Part shown: positions 6,637 through 16,087 of the stretch, piece after piece
Numbering within the stretch: the stretch's first letter is position 1
Layout of the letters: the number at the start of each line of letters is the position of its first letter
Assembly: GCF_900112365.1 (NCBI RefSeq)
Contig: NZ_FOLQ01000003.1
Coordinates: forward strand, 558,001-622,000
Origin: Spirosoma endophyticum
Lineage (GTDB): Bacteria; Bacteroidota; Bacteroidia; Cytophagales; Spirosomataceae
Length of the DNA stretch: 64,000 nucleotides
Direction: 5' to 3'
Made by a program: the position numbers and the translations under genes
Notes under the pieces: generated by a model
Told to the model about the DNA's origin: nothing
The model's database searches: none
The model's input: the letters and a program-made list of their open reading frames with translations, nothing else

Positions 6637-9204
6637 CTAAAACCGGAAGTTCAGCTTGCCGAACCAATACGCACCGTTGATACCCATTTGAACGGGGTCC
6701 CAGGCGCCACCCGACTCGGTGAGGTCGGCGCGGTGCATATCGGGATACACGTTCAAAATGTTCGACCCACCAATCGACAAACCAACCTGTGGCGTAAAGC
6801 GATACGAGACGGATAAATCAGTAGTGACTTTAGGTTTGTATATATCAAGTTCATCTGACTTGTAACTCCAGTTGGCCAGTTTCACTTCGCCAAAACGAAC
6901 GAAACGTAGCAGGAAAGCCCACTTATTGATGCTGTAATCAATCGTCAGGTTCATTTTGGATGGCGGAGCCGATGCTTTCACGAAATAGTACTCCCGCAAG
7001 TCAAAATAAAGGTCTTTGTAAGGCTTCAATTTGGCGTTCGTATTGACGCTGGTCGTATCTAACGAATTGAAATTCATGCCCAACGACGTATTCAAACGAC
7101 CATTGCCTAGTTGCGTATGGTGTGCTAATACGATGTCGATCCCACGTGTCCGGGTTGAAATGGCATTTGTGAAAAATTGAACCCGGCTCACATTCAATGC
7201 CTTTAAGGCGTCAGAAATTGCCGGCAGATCATCACTGAATTGCCCTGTTAAAACAATTCGATCCTTAATACGAACGTAATATGCATCGACCGTCAGCGAA
7301 AAACCGCTGCCTAACTGACTTGTAAAGCCTAAACTGGCATTAAGCGAGGTCTCCTGTTTGAGGGGCGGAACGCCCAATGCCTGCGTAATAGCACTACCGC
7401 TCTGCGCAATCTGAACCTGTACCGCCTGACCGCCAACGAAGTTCGTGATGGTTGAATTGAAATAAGTCTGCGCCAGCGACGGAGCCCGGAAGCCTGTGCT
7501 CAATGTACCACGTAGCATAAACGCGGGACTAATTGTTAGACGGCTCGATAATTTTCCATTCAGCGTACTGCCGAAATCGCTGTAGTTTTCATAGCGTGCA
7601 GCCGCGCCAACCATAAAGGCTTTTGTAATATCGATTTCGCCATCGACGTATAGGCCCAGGTTTGTGCGACTTTTATTCAGTTCATTACTCGGTTGGAAGC
7701 CAGGAAATCCTTGTGAACCAGCAGCTTTTGTAATGTCGTATGCGCGATACGACGCTTCTTCGCCCGCAAAAATCTTGTAGTCCTCATACCGGAATTCTGA
7801 CCCAAAAGCGATGTTCAGTCCTTGCAGCGTATTCTTATAGAAACGGGTAAAGTGCAAACCCGTTACGTTCTGTTGCAACTGAAAACCACCTGCATTGAAC
7901 TCACGGGGCGAAGAGGGGCCCATCGATGCATTGAGCGTATTCTTAACGCCATAATCGAAACGATTCGACCCAAAAATATTGCCAAAATCTACGTTCCAGC
8001 CACGAAAATTAGTACGTACCCCAGCCGCGAAGGTGCCATCAAGAATCTTGCTGGTGATAATTGGATCGAACCCATCCGGATAGATGGACGGAATATTCCG
8101 GTCGCTGTCGGCGGCACGCGTCCAGGCATAGGCATCACCCTTGCGCGCATTTATACCGCCAAATGCATAGATATTCGTATTCGTCGTAAGCGGAATCTGG
8201 GCGTTGGCATAGAACGATGAGTTCGTAATTTTCGAATCACCGTACTGGCGCCGTTGAAGCGTTGAGTCGATACCGGGTGTATTGGCTCGGTTTGTATGAT
8301 CGCGCTGGTTATAGTCGCCCGTTACGTTGAGGAAGCCAGTTTTACCGATGCGCCAGCCGTAGTTGGCATTTACATTTAGATTACCGCCGTCAAATTTCTG
8401 GTTGTCGAAACGGTATTTGGCTTGATAAGCACCATAGTTGACATTGGCCGTCAGTTGATTCGTGCTTGTTTTCAGAACAATATTAATAACTCCGGCAATA
8501 GCATCGGAACCATATTGAGCTGCCGCGCCATCGCGTAGAATTTCAATACGTTCGATCGCTGCCGCCGGAATTGTGTTCAGGTCAGTTCCCGTATTACCTC
8601 GGCCGCGTGTGCCAAACAACGTAACTAACGATGACTGGTGCTGGCGTTTGCCATTAATCAGGACCAGTGTTTGGTCAGGGCCAAGCCCGCGCAGGGAAGC
8701 CGGGTCTACATGGTCGGCACCATCAGAGCCGGTTTGTCGGTTAGAGTTGAAAGATGGGGCCACAAATTGCAGTAACTGGTTTACATCCAACTGCCCCATT
8801 TTCGAGGTCACCTGCCGTACGTCAATGATGTCAATTGGTGCGGGCGAATCAGTAACGGAGCGGTTCAAATTGCGCGACCCTACTACCATGACTTCGCTAA
8901 GGCTGGTCTGCGTAGGTTTAAGTGCCAGATTTACGGTTGTCGTACCAGAAGCTTCTACGGTAACTGCCTGATCGAGGGATTCGAAACCTATCGAACTGAT
9001 ACGTAATGTATAAGGTCCCGGTGTCAGCTTCAGGGAGAAATCACCTTCACCATTTGTGGTCGTGCCAAGTTGCTGGCCAACAACTACGATCGTTGCGCCC
9101 GGCAATGGGCTTTTAGTTGATTCGTCGGTAACACGACCACGTATATTCTGTGCAAAAGCTGTTGCTGATAGCAGCCAACAGATAGCTAAAACGTTGGTAT
9201 TCAT
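6637..9204 (-). CDS. TonB-dependent outer-membrane receptor
   Basis: An 855-residue TonB-dependent receptor. A cleavable signal (MNTNVLAICWLLSATAFA) is followed by a CarboxypepD_reg-like beta domain (IRGRVTDESTKSPLPGATI). Next come a plug with LSEVMVVGSRN, SLRGLGPDQTLVLINGKR and RIEILRDGAAAQYGSDAIAGV, and a C-terminal 22-strand barrel ending YWFGKLNFRF. The aromatic last residue suits BAM-dependent insertion. The substrate cannot be told. There is no SusD partner beside it, so a siderophore or other small ligand is as likely as a glycan. It converges on exbD, part of the machinery that would power it. Confidence 0.92.
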   Translation of the reverse strand: MNTNVLAICWLLSATAFAQNIRGRVTDESTKSPLPGATIVVVGQQLGTTTNGEGDFSLKLTPGPYTLRISSIGFESLDQAVTVEASGTTTVNLALKPTQTSLSEVMVVGSRNLNRSVTDSPAPIDIIDVRQVTSKMGQLDVNQLLQFVAPSFNSNRQTGSDGADHVDPASLRGLGPDQTLVLINGKRQHQSSLVTLFGTRGRGNTGTDLNTIPAAAIERIEILRDGAAAQYGSDAIAGVINIVLKTSTNQLTANVNYGAYQAKYRFDNQKFDGGNLNVNANYGWRIGKTGFLNVTGDYNQRDHTNRANTPGIDSTLQRRQYGDSKITNSSFYANAQIPLTTNTNIYAFGGINARKGDAYAWTRAADSDRNIPSIYPDGFDPIITSKILDGTFAAGVRTNFRGWNVDFGNIFGSNRFDYGVKNTLNASMGPSSPREFNAGGFQLQQNVTGLHFTRFYKNTLQGLNIAFGSEFRYEDYKIFAGEEASYRAYDITKAAGSQGFPGFQPSNELNKSRTNLGLYVDGEIDITKAFMVGAAARYENYSDFGSTLNGKLSSRLTISPAFMLRGTLSTGFRAPSLAQTYFNSTITNFVGGQAVQVQIAQSGSAITQALGVPPLKQETSLNASLGFTSQLGSGFSLTVDAYYVRIKDRIVLTGQFSDDLPAISDALKALNVSRVQFFTNAISTRTRGIDIVLAHHTQLGNGRLNTSLGMNFNSLDTTSVNTNAKLKPYKDLYFDLREYYFVKASAPPSKMNLTIDYSINKWAFLLRFVRFGEVKLANWSYKSDELDIYKPKVTTDLSVSYRFTPQVGLSIGGSNILNVYPDMHRADLTESGGAWDPVQMGINGAYWFGKLNFRF

Positions 9205-9341
9205 TCAGGAAAAACTATGGGGATGAAAAATTAGGTAAAACGCACTACTGGATTAGACGGAAAATTAAAAAGCGCGTTACTTCAATAGCAACGAAAGGCT
9301 GCAAACAGTAGGATGTTCTGTGCTTGCTGATTTAGGGATGG

Positions 9342-9349
9342 CAAAAGTA
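9342..9349 (-). promoter_or_regulatory. Candidate -7 element for the TonB receptor
   Basis: On the minus strand the bases read TACTTTTG, a match to TAnnTTTG, about 135 bases before the receptor start. The rest of the gap at 9205-9485 is AT-rich, and I see no gene in it. The oxidoreductase promoter must also lie there. Confidence 0.4.
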
Positions 9350-9485
9350 ATGCTTGTTCCTTTTATTAATAGTAAATTAATTATAAAAAAGCACTTCTCG
9401 TTACGTCTGCTCATGGGTTATTATGACTCCGTTATAAATCAATCTAATGGACTTTATAGTTTATAACAAAAAACTTCAATACATC

Positions 9486-11066
9486 ATGTTAGCCGACTAC
9501 ACTGAAGCCGCCGTTTGCCATGTCGATGATCTTGTTGATGGTGAATTAAAAGAAGTTCGCGTGGGCGATACGGATGTATTGCTGGCCCGTGCCGACAGCC
9601 AATATTATGCGCTTTATCCTAAATGCTCTCATTATCAGGGTCCTTTAGTCAAAGGCTTGCTCAATGGCCATCGGCTCGTTTGCCCCTGGCACAATGCCTG
9701 TTTCGATATTCGAAACGGGCATCGGCTGGAGGCTCCGGCTTTAAATGGATTGCCCACGCATGAGGTACGTATTGAAGGTGATCAGGTGTTTGTACGCCTA
9801 ACGACGGACAAAGAAAGCCTGGAGAATCCAATGGCTGCGCCTGATGAAGCTAATCTGGAAACGTATGTTATTGTTGGCGGTGGAGGAGCCGGAGCCTTTG
9901 CTGCTGAAGGAATGCGTGAAGGTGGGTTTACGGGCAAAATCGTGATGTTTACTGAAAGTCAGGAAGGTCCGTATGACCGGCCGAACTGCTCGAAAGATTA
10001 CCTGCAGGGCAAAGCTCCCGATGAGTGGATGCCGCTACGTTCCGAGGAGTTCTACCAGGATTATGGCATCGAAGTTCGTACGAATCAGCACGTAACGGCG
10101 CTTGATCCGACGACAAAACGAATTGAACTGGCTTCCGGCGAGACACTCACGTATAATAAAGCGCTCGTTTGTTCGGGAGGAAAACCGAATCCGTTGCCAA
10201 ATCCAGGCGGAGATCTCAAGGGAGTTTATTTACTACGTAGCCTGCACGATAGCCAGACGTTGCGCGAACTGGGGCAACAAGGTAAGCGCGTAGTCATCAT
10301 CGGCAGCTCGTTTATTGGTCTGGAAGGCGCCATGAGTCTGCGGAAGCTCGGCAGCGACGTAGACGTAGTGGGCTTGGAAAAAGTACCCTTTGAAAAAGCG
10401 CTGGGTGCTAAAATTGGTCGGGTTGTGCAGGGGTGGCATGAAAAAGAAGGTATCCGGTTTCACTTAGGTCGTAAAGTTGATCATCTGGAGGGTGATGGGG
10501 CGGTTAATGCCGTCGTCCTCGACAATGGCGAACGTCTCTCTGCCGATTTTGTCTTACTGGGGTTAGGTGTTAAGCCACGTACTGAATTTTTGAAAGACGT
10601 CACGTTAGAAAAAGATGGTGGCGTTAGAACAGATGCACATTTACAGATTTTCGATGATTTGTATGCGGCTGGGGATATTGCGCATTACCCCGTAGCTGAC
10701 GGATTGCACCGCATCGAACACTGGAAAGTGGCAGGCCAGCAAGGACACGTAGCGGGTTTGAACATGGCGGGAAAGGAAGAACTGTATGAAATGGCTCCTT
10801 TTTTCTGGACCAATCAGCAGGGCAAGCGGATCAATTATGTTGGTCACGCCACACAGATAGAGGAGATTATTTATGATGGTGATCCCGAAAAAGATGATGC
10901 CTTTCTCGCACTTTATGTTCAGAATGGGCAGATAAAAGCGGCAGCCGGACTTAAGCGCGATCAGGATATAATTGCCATTCGCGAGTTGATGCAGGCAGAC
11001 CGTATGCCATTACCCGAAGCTGTCCGGCAGGGGGTAAAGTGGGTAGAGATGCTGAAAAAAGCCTGA
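9486..11066 (+). CDS. Rieske [2Fe-2S] plus FAD/NAD(P) oxidoreductase (AIFM3-like)
   Basis: A 526-residue fusion of an N-terminal Rieske ferredoxin domain and a pyridine-nucleotide-disulphide-type flavoprotein. The Rieske ligands are the pair in KCSHYQGPL and the pair in CPWHNACFD, about residues 43-66. The flavoprotein starts with YVIVGGGGAGAFAAEG near residue 115, has a second dinucleotide loop VVIIGSSFIGLEGA, and the FAD-binding LYAAGDIAHYP. It resembles ferredoxin reductases that feed oxygenases and the mitochondrial AIFM3 family; no oxygenase is adjacent. The frame opens at 9447, but I take the ATG at 9486, giving MLADYTEAAVCHVDDL. Confidence 0.9.
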   Translation: MLADYTEAAVCHVDDLVDGELKEVRVGDTDVLLARADSQYYALYPKCSHYQGPLVKGLLNGHRLVCPWHNACFDIRNGHRLEAPALNGLPTHEVRIEGDQVFVRLTTDKESLENPMAAPDEANLETYVIVGGGGAGAFAAEGMREGGFTGKIVMFTESQEGPYDRPNCSKDYLQGKAPDEWMPLRSEEFYQDYGIEVRTNQHVTALDPTTKRIELASGETLTYNKALVCSGGKPNPLPNPGGDLKGVYLLRSLHDSQTLRELGQQGKRVVIIGSSFIGLEGAMSLRKLGSDVDVVGLEKVPFEKALGAKIGRVVQGWHEKEGIRFHLGRKVDHLEGDGAVNAVVLDNGERLSADFVLLGLGVKPRTEFLKDVTLEKDGGVRTDAHLQIFDDLYAAGDIAHYPVADGLHRIEHWKVAGQQGHVAGLNMAGKEELYEMAPFFWTNQQGKRINYVGHATQIEEIIYDGDPEKDDAFLALYVQNGQIKAAAGLKRDQDIIAIRELMQADRMPLPEAVRQGVKWVEMLKKA

Positions 11067-11122
11067 TTCCGCCGAAACGTGTTTACATTTGCAGCCAAAC
11101 CGTGCGAAATCCTGGTTTGGTT

Positions 11123-11953
11123 ATGACGCATCAACTTATACTCAAGAAACCGCTCGCTTTTTTCGACCTCGAAACGACCGGAATAAATATCGCCAAAGAC
11201 CGCATTATTGATATATGTGTCATTAAAGCGTTGCCCGGTGGTGAGGTTGTTAGTAAAACACAACGTGTGCATCCCGGCATGCCGATCCCGCTGGAGTCGA
11301 GCATGATTCATGGCATCTATGACGATGATGTGAAAGATGCGCCCCCCTTCAAATCGGTCGCCCGGACATTGTCGCAGTTTCTCGATGGCTGCGATCTGGC
11401 GGGTTTCAACTGTAACCGTTTCGACGTACCACTGCTGGTCGAAGAGTTTTTACGGGCCAACGTGGACTTTGACATGAAAAATCGGCGACTAGTGGATGCG
11501 CAACGAATTTTTCACCTGATGGAACCCCGAAATCTCTCGGCTGCTTACCGCTTTTACTGCAACAAAGAATTGATTGGCGCACACGGTGCCGAAGCCGATA
11601 CCATTGCTACACTCGAAGTGCTTGATGCTCAGGTACAGCGTTATATGGGTATGGTTGCCAAAGCCGATAGTGGTCAGGAAGTTATTTTCGATAACGATAT
11701 CGACATGCTACATAGCCTGACCGCCAACAAAAATGTTGACCTTGCCGGTCGAATGATTATCAACGACAAAGGTGAAGAGGTCTTTAACTTTGGGAAACAC
11801 AAAGGCTCACCTGTGCTGGATGTATTAAAAAAAGAACCTTCATTTTACGATTGGATACTAAAGGGCGAATTCCCGCTTGATACTAAACGTCGGCTAACTG
11901 AAATTCGACTACGTATGTTCAGTAATGGACTGACTAGTTCCAGTAAGCGATGA
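11123..11953 (+). CDS. 3'-5' exonuclease, DNA polymerase III epsilon-like
   Basis: DEDD-type 3'-5' exonuclease, 276 residues. Exo I is FFDLETTGI, Exo II is LAGFNCNRFDVPLL, and Exo III is HGAEADTIATLEV, so all catalytic acids and the DEDDh histidine are present. A C-terminal segment FNFGKHKGSPVLDVLKKEPS looks like the small domain found at the end of many Bacteroidota homologues. The open frame begins at 11039 inside the preceding gene; the ATG at 11123 starts the protein just before the exonuclease fold. It could be a stand-alone proofreading or repair nuclease rather than the replicative epsilon subunit. Confidence 0.88.
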   Translation: MTHQLILKKPLAFFDLETTGINIAKDRIIDICVIKALPGGEVVSKTQRVHPGMPIPLESSMIHGIYDDDVKDAPPFKSVARTLSQFLDGCDLAGFNCNRFDVPLLVEEFLRANVDFDMKNRRLVDAQRIFHLMEPRNLSAAYRFYCNKELIGAHGAEADTIATLEVLDAQVQRYMGMVAKADSGQEVIFDNDIDMLHSLTANKNVDLAGRMIINDKGEEVFNFGKHKGSPVLDVLKKEPSFYDWILKGEFPLDTKRRLTEIRLRMFSNGLTSSSKR

Positions 11954-12107
11954 TCAACTTATCGTATTAGTTGTTGGACAACCAACGTTTTGGTACCTTC
12001 TTGTCATTATAGACAAATTGACATTAAAAACAGATTTAGATCGCCTGATATTTCGTCGATCAGGAGGGGAGTCGGAAAACACCTTTCCTCCAATAGCGAA
12101 TAATCTT

Positions 12108-12115
12108 TACCTTTG
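12108..12115 (+). promoter_or_regulatory. Candidate -7 promoter element for nuoK operon
   Basis: TACCTTTG fits TAnnTTTG, 26 bases before the nuoK ATG, so nuoKLMN can start here independently of the exonuclease gene. Confidence 0.5.
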
Positions 12116-12141
12116 CGACACTTTCTATTAACCGGCAAGCC

Positions 12142-12486
12142 ATGCAACCCACGCAGGACGTCCTCATTCCGGAAGTCATTCAACAAATACCGCTTACGTA
12201 TTACCTGATTCTCAGCACCGCACTGTTTGTTATCGGCATCATTGGTGTATTGACCCGACGTAACGCCATTATCATATTCATGTCCATTGAGCTGATGCTG
12301 AACGCTGTCAATTTATTGTTGATTGCCTTCTCGTCGTATCGTTCCGACTCAGCCGGGCAGGTGTTCGTCTTTTTTATCATGGCCGTTGCTGCCGCTGAAG
12401 TGTCAGTTGGCTTGGCTATTATTGTCATGATTTACCGGAATACCCGCTCTATTGACGTGGGCTTACTTAACAAATTGAAATGGTAA
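12142..12486 (+). CDS. nuoK: NADH-quinone oxidoreductase subunit K
   Basis: Small membrane subunit of complex I, 114 residues with three predicted helices. The conserved glutamates of the proton path are seen in [14 protein letters not shown] (helix 2) and [13 protein letters not shown] (helix 3). It is slightly longer than the usual 100 residues because of an N-terminal tail. NuoL, M and N follow in the same direction. NuoJ, the normal upstream neighbour, is absent; the gene before it is an exonuclease. Confidence 0.95.
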   Translation: MQPTQDVLIPEVIQQIPLTYYLILSTALFVIGIIGVLTRRNAIIIFMSIELMLNAVNLLLIAFSSYRSDSAGQVFVFFIMAVAAAEVSVGLAIIVMIYRNTRSIDVGLLNKLKW

Positions 12487-12490
12487 AATA

Positions 12491-12574
12491 AGGTGTTAGT
12501 CGATAGTCGCCGGAGCAGAAGAATCCACGGCCAACTATTGACTATCAACTGCCGACTTTATTGACTAACGACTG
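12491..12574. repeat. Heptad-word inverted repeat between nuoK and nuoL
   Basis: GTC words (GTCGATA, GTCGCCG) on the left and GACT words on the right, the latter ending directly before the nuoL ATG. In reverse complement the right half reads GTCGTTA, GTCAATA, GTCGGCA, GTTGATA, GTCAATA. The clearest pairing is AGTCGATAGTC (12498-12508) with GACTATCAACT (12540-12550). Confidence 0.65.
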
Positions 12575-14491
12575 ATGAAAATAGAATTACTCTGTGCGTT
12601 AATTCCACTCTTTCCGCTGATTGGCTTTCTTATTAATGGCCTTGGCTTTCGCCGGGTACCCAAGGGTCTGGCCGGAACTATCGCGACGGCGGCTGTATTG
12701 GCGTCGTTTGTGGTATCAATAATTCTGTTCAGATCCTTCGTCAGTACTGAGCAAGCGCAACCTATCGTTGCGACGCTTTTCGACTGGATTAGTGTTGGCG
12801 ATCTGCATATCAATTTCTCCTTCCAGATCGACCAGTTATCATTGTTAATGTTGCTGGTCGTAACAGGCGTTGGTTCGCTGATCCATCTCTATAGCATCGG
12901 CTACATGAGCCACGATGAAGGGTTTGGTAAGTTCATGTCCTTCCTGAACCTCTTCATATTTTTCATGCTGCTGCTGGTGATGGGGTCAAACTACGTCATC
13001 ATGTTCATTGGCTGGGAGGGCGTTGGTCTGTGCTCCTACCTGCTCATTGGCTTCTGGAACAAGAATATTAGCTATAACAACGCGGCCCGTAAAGCCTTCG
13101 TCATGAACCGCATTGGTGACCTGGGTTTTCTGCTGGGTATATTCATGCTGATCAATACGTTTGGTACGGTTGAATATCTGGATATTTTCAAGCAGGCGAC
13201 AAGTCTGGAAATTGGTGATAAAACGGTTCTGGCCATTACGCTTCTATTGTTCGTTGGGGCGATGGGGAAATCGGCGCAGATTCCCTTATATACCTGGCTT
13301 CCTGACGCGATGGCGGGTCCTACACCCGTATCAGCGCTGATTCACGCAGCCACAATGGTAACGGCTGGTATCTACATGGTCGTTCGTTCGAACGTACTGT
13401 ATACTTTGTCTCCGCTTACGCTCGAAATTGTTGGAGGAATTGCTATCGCAACAGCGTTACTGGCGGCTTCCATTGGTCTGCTGCAAAACGACATAAAGAA
13501 AGTGCTGGCCTACTCAACAGTTTCGCAGTTGGGTTATATGTTCCTGGGTTTAAGCGCAACGGCCTACACCGCGGGCATGTTCCATGTTATTACCCACGCG
13601 TTCTTTAAGGCACTGTTGTTCCTTGGTGCGGGTAGTGTTATCCACGCTATGTCTGACGAGCAGGATATTCGCAAGATGGGTGGCCTGCGAAAAGCGTTAC
13701 CCATTACGTTCGTTACGTTCCTGATTGGAACGATTGCTATTTCGGGTTTGCCACCCTTTGCCGGATTTTTCTCAAAAGATGAAATTCTGGCGCATGTTTT
13801 CGAGCATAACAAGTTGCTGTGGGCGTTGGGTGTTCTGGGTTCCGGCCTGACTTCTTTCTACATGTTCCGCCTGTTGTTCCTGACCTTCTTCGGTGAATTC
13901 CGGGGAACAGACGAGCAGAAGCACCATCTCCACGAGTCGCCCAGCAGCATGACAATTCCGTTGATTGTCTTAGCTATTTTGTCGGCTGTTGGCGGAGCGC
14001 TCAATCTGCCAGGTGATGGCTGGCTCGGCAAGTTTATGGCTCCTTTGTTTGAAGGGTCACGGCAAGTTAGTCCAGAGGCATTTGCGGAGTCGACCATTGA
14101 GCATAGCACAGAATATATCCTAATGGCGGTTTCGGCGGGTGTAGCCTTACTGGCACTCATTATCGCCTATGTTATGTATATCAGCCGGCAGGTCGTTCCG
14201 GCTCCAGAAACAGAAGAACGGTCGCTACCCGAGCAGGTCGTTTATAACAAGTACTACGTAGACGAACTATACGAAGCGATCATTATCCGGCCAATTCGTG
14301 GTATGGGCGATGCGCTGTATAGTTTCGGTGAAGGTCTGATTGACGGAGTTGTAAACGGCGTTGCCTGGCTTGTCCAGAAAAGTTCGGCACAGTTGCGGCT
14401 ACTGCAAAGTGGGTCTATCGGCTTCTATGTCCTGGCGATGGTCGTGAGCATTGTCGTCATCTTTGCCTTGCGCTTTTTCATCCGGTTATAA
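12575..14491 (+). CDS. nuoL: NADH-quinone oxidoreductase subunit L
   Basis: Proton-pumping antiporter-like subunit, 638 residues, usual length. It shows the family core: GWEGVGLCSYLLIGFW, the helix with KAFVMNRIGDLGFLLG, the proton-channel region LYTWLPDAMAGPTPVSALIHAATMVTAGIY, and LLQNDIKKVLAYSTVSQLGYM. The C-terminal part provides the long lateral helix (HSTEYILMAVSAGVALLALI) and a final membrane anchor. The ATG at 12575 directly follows the heptad repeat. Confidence 0.97.
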   Translation: MKIELLCALIPLFPLIGFLINGLGFRRVPKGLAGTIATAAVLASFVVSIILFRSFVSTEQAQPIVATLFDWISVGDLHINFSFQIDQLSLLMLLVVTGVGSLIHLYSIGYMSHDEGFGKFMSFLNLFIFFMLLLVMGSNYVIMFIGWEGVGLCSYLLIGFWNKNISYNNAARKAFVMNRIGDLGFLLGIFMLINTFGTVEYLDIFKQATSLEIGDKTVLAITLLLFVGAMGKSAQIPLYTWLPDAMAGPTPVSALIHAATMVTAGIYMVVRSNVLYTLSPLTLEIVGGIAIATALLAASIGLLQNDIKKVLAYSTVSQLGYMFLGLSATAYTAGMFHVITHAFFKALLFLGAGSVIHAMSDEQDIRKMGGLRKALPITFVTFLIGTIAISGLPPFAGFFSKDEILAHVFEHNKLLWALGVLGSGLTSFYMFRLLFLTFFGEFRGTDEQKHHLHESPSSMTIPLIVLAILSAVGGALNLPGDGWLGKFMAPLFEGSRQVSPEAFAESTIEHSTEYILMAVSAGVALLALIIAYVMYISRQVVPAPETEERSLPEQVVYNKYYVDELYEAIIIRPIRGMGDALYSFGEGLIDGVVNGVAWLVQKSSAQLRLLQSGSIGFYVLAMVVSIVVIFALRFFIRL

Positions 14492-14559
14492 GGTATATAC
14501 ATACAACGCGGTAACTTGTCTTTAGACCGGCATTTCGGTCATAAATCATTAATTGGTAC

Positions 14560-16038
14560 ATGCTTACACTATTTCTGATTCTTTTCCCTGTCGTAGCGGC
14601 TACCCTGATTCTGATAATTCGGGGAGAACGGATAAAACAGCTGGCTTTAGTAGCCGCGCTGGTTGAGTTGGTTCTTGCCGGGTATGTTTTTTGGAAATTT
14701 CGGCCAGATACCAGTTCTCAATTTGGTTTTGATTATCCCTGGATCAACTCAATGGGTATTCGCCTTAGTGCTGGTATTGACGGCATCAGCATTCTATTGG
14801 TATTACTAACGGGCCTGCTGGTTCCGTTCATTGTACTCTCGACCTTTAATCGGTCGTATAAGCAACCTGCTACGTTCTACGCGCTGATGTTGTACATGCA
14901 GGCGGCACTGATAGGCGTTTTCACCGCTCGTGATGGGTTTCTGTTCTACTTCTTCTTTGAAGCCGCGCTGATTCCGATTTATTTTCTGGCTGCTATGTGG
15001 GGTGGCGAGAATCGTATTCCGGTTACGTTTAAATTCTTCGTTTATACGATTTTTGGGAGTCTGTTTATGTTACTGGCTTTGGTCTATCTATACTACCAGA
15101 CACCCGCTACTAATGTATCAGCCCATTCAGCCGCCATTGTTGATCTGTATAAACTGAAACTTACCCCCGGCGCGCAAAATTGGGTATTCTGGGCCTTTTT
15201 CATTGCTTTTGCCATTAAGATGCCTGTATTCCCATTTCATACCTGGCAACCCGATACGTATGTTGAATCGCCAACTCCTGCCACCATGCTACTGGCCGGG
15301 ATCATGCTTAAAATGGGAGTTTATGGCTTGATTCGATTTATTCTACCCATTGTGCCATTGGGGGTTGAAACGTGGGGAAAAACGGCTATTGTTCTGGCAG
15401 TCATTGGTATTATCTATGGTGCTATCATCGCCATTCGTCAGCGTGATATGAAACGACTGATTGCCTACTCGTCGTTTTCGCACGTAGGACTGATGGCCGC
15501 TGGTGTATTCTCGCAAACCGAAACCGGGATGCAGGGGGCCTTGGTGCAGATGCTGGCACACGGGATTAACGTAGTGGGCCTGTTTTTTGTGGCCGACATA
15601 ATTTTCTCCCGTACGAACACCCGCCAGCTTGACCAGCTTGGTGGTATCACGCAATCAACCCCCAAATTGACAGTCTACTTTATGATTATGCTGTTGGGCA
15701 GCGTGGCCTTGCCGCTCACGAATGGCTTCATTGGTGAGTTTCTGCTGCTACATGGCGTCTTCACATATAATCATTATCTGGGATTAGCTGCTGGGTTCAC
15801 TATTATTTTCGGTGCGGTCTATATGCTTCGTATGTTCCAGAAAAGTATGTTCGGCCCTACCTCATCTCGCACGCAATCCTTTGCCGACCTGACTACTTCT
15901 GAAAGCTGGGTATTTATTCCACTTGTTGTTATGGTGTTCTGGATTGGTATTTACCCACATACGTTTTTAAAAGTAACCGAACCTGCTGTCGCCAATTTGA
16001 TGAAATATATTGGTACCACAGCGGTGTCCATGAAGTAA
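14560..16038 (+). CDS. nuoM: NADH-quinone oxidoreductase subunit M
   Basis: Second antiporter-like complex I subunit, 492 residues. Diagnostic segments are FYFFFEAALIPIYFLAAMWG, KFFVYTIFGSLFMLLALVYLY, FPFHTWQPDTYVESPTPATM and RDMKRLIAYSSFSHVGLM. It follows nuoL by 68 bases and precedes nuoN by 49 bases on the same strand. Confidence 0.97.
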   Translation: MLTLFLILFPVVAATLILIIRGERIKQLALVAALVELVLAGYVFWKFRPDTSSQFGFDYPWINSMGIRLSAGIDGISILLVLLTGLLVPFIVLSTFNRSYKQPATFYALMLYMQAALIGVFTARDGFLFYFFFEAALIPIYFLAAMWGGENRIPVTFKFFVYTIFGSLFMLLALVYLYYQTPATNVSAHSAAIVDLYKLKLTPGAQNWVFWAFFIAFAIKMPVFPFHTWQPDTYVESPTPATMLLAGIMLKMGVYGLIRFILPIVPLGVETWGKTAIVLAVIGIIYGAIIAIRQRDMKRLIAYSSFSHVGLMAAGVFSQTETGMQGALVQMLAHGINVVGLFFVADIIFSRTNTRQLDQLGGITQSTPKLTVYFMIMLLGSVALPLTNGFIGEFLLLHGVFTYNHYLGLAAGFTIIFGAVYMLRMFQKSMFGPTSSRTQSFADLTTSESWVFIPLVVMVFWIGIYPHTFLKVTEPAVANLMKYIGTTAVSMK

Positions 16039-16040
16039 AG

Positions 16041-16062
16041 TTCAAGCGACATTGAGCTTGAA
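16041..16062. repeat. Short inverted repeat between nuoM and nuoN
   Basis: TTCAAGC (16041-16047) and GCTTGAA (16056-16062) around GACATTGA. CATTGA recurs 17 bases later. This is a small member of the intergenic word-repeat hairpins. Confidence 0.5.
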
Positions 16063-16087
16063 ACGTCAAACATTGAATTAAAAAAAT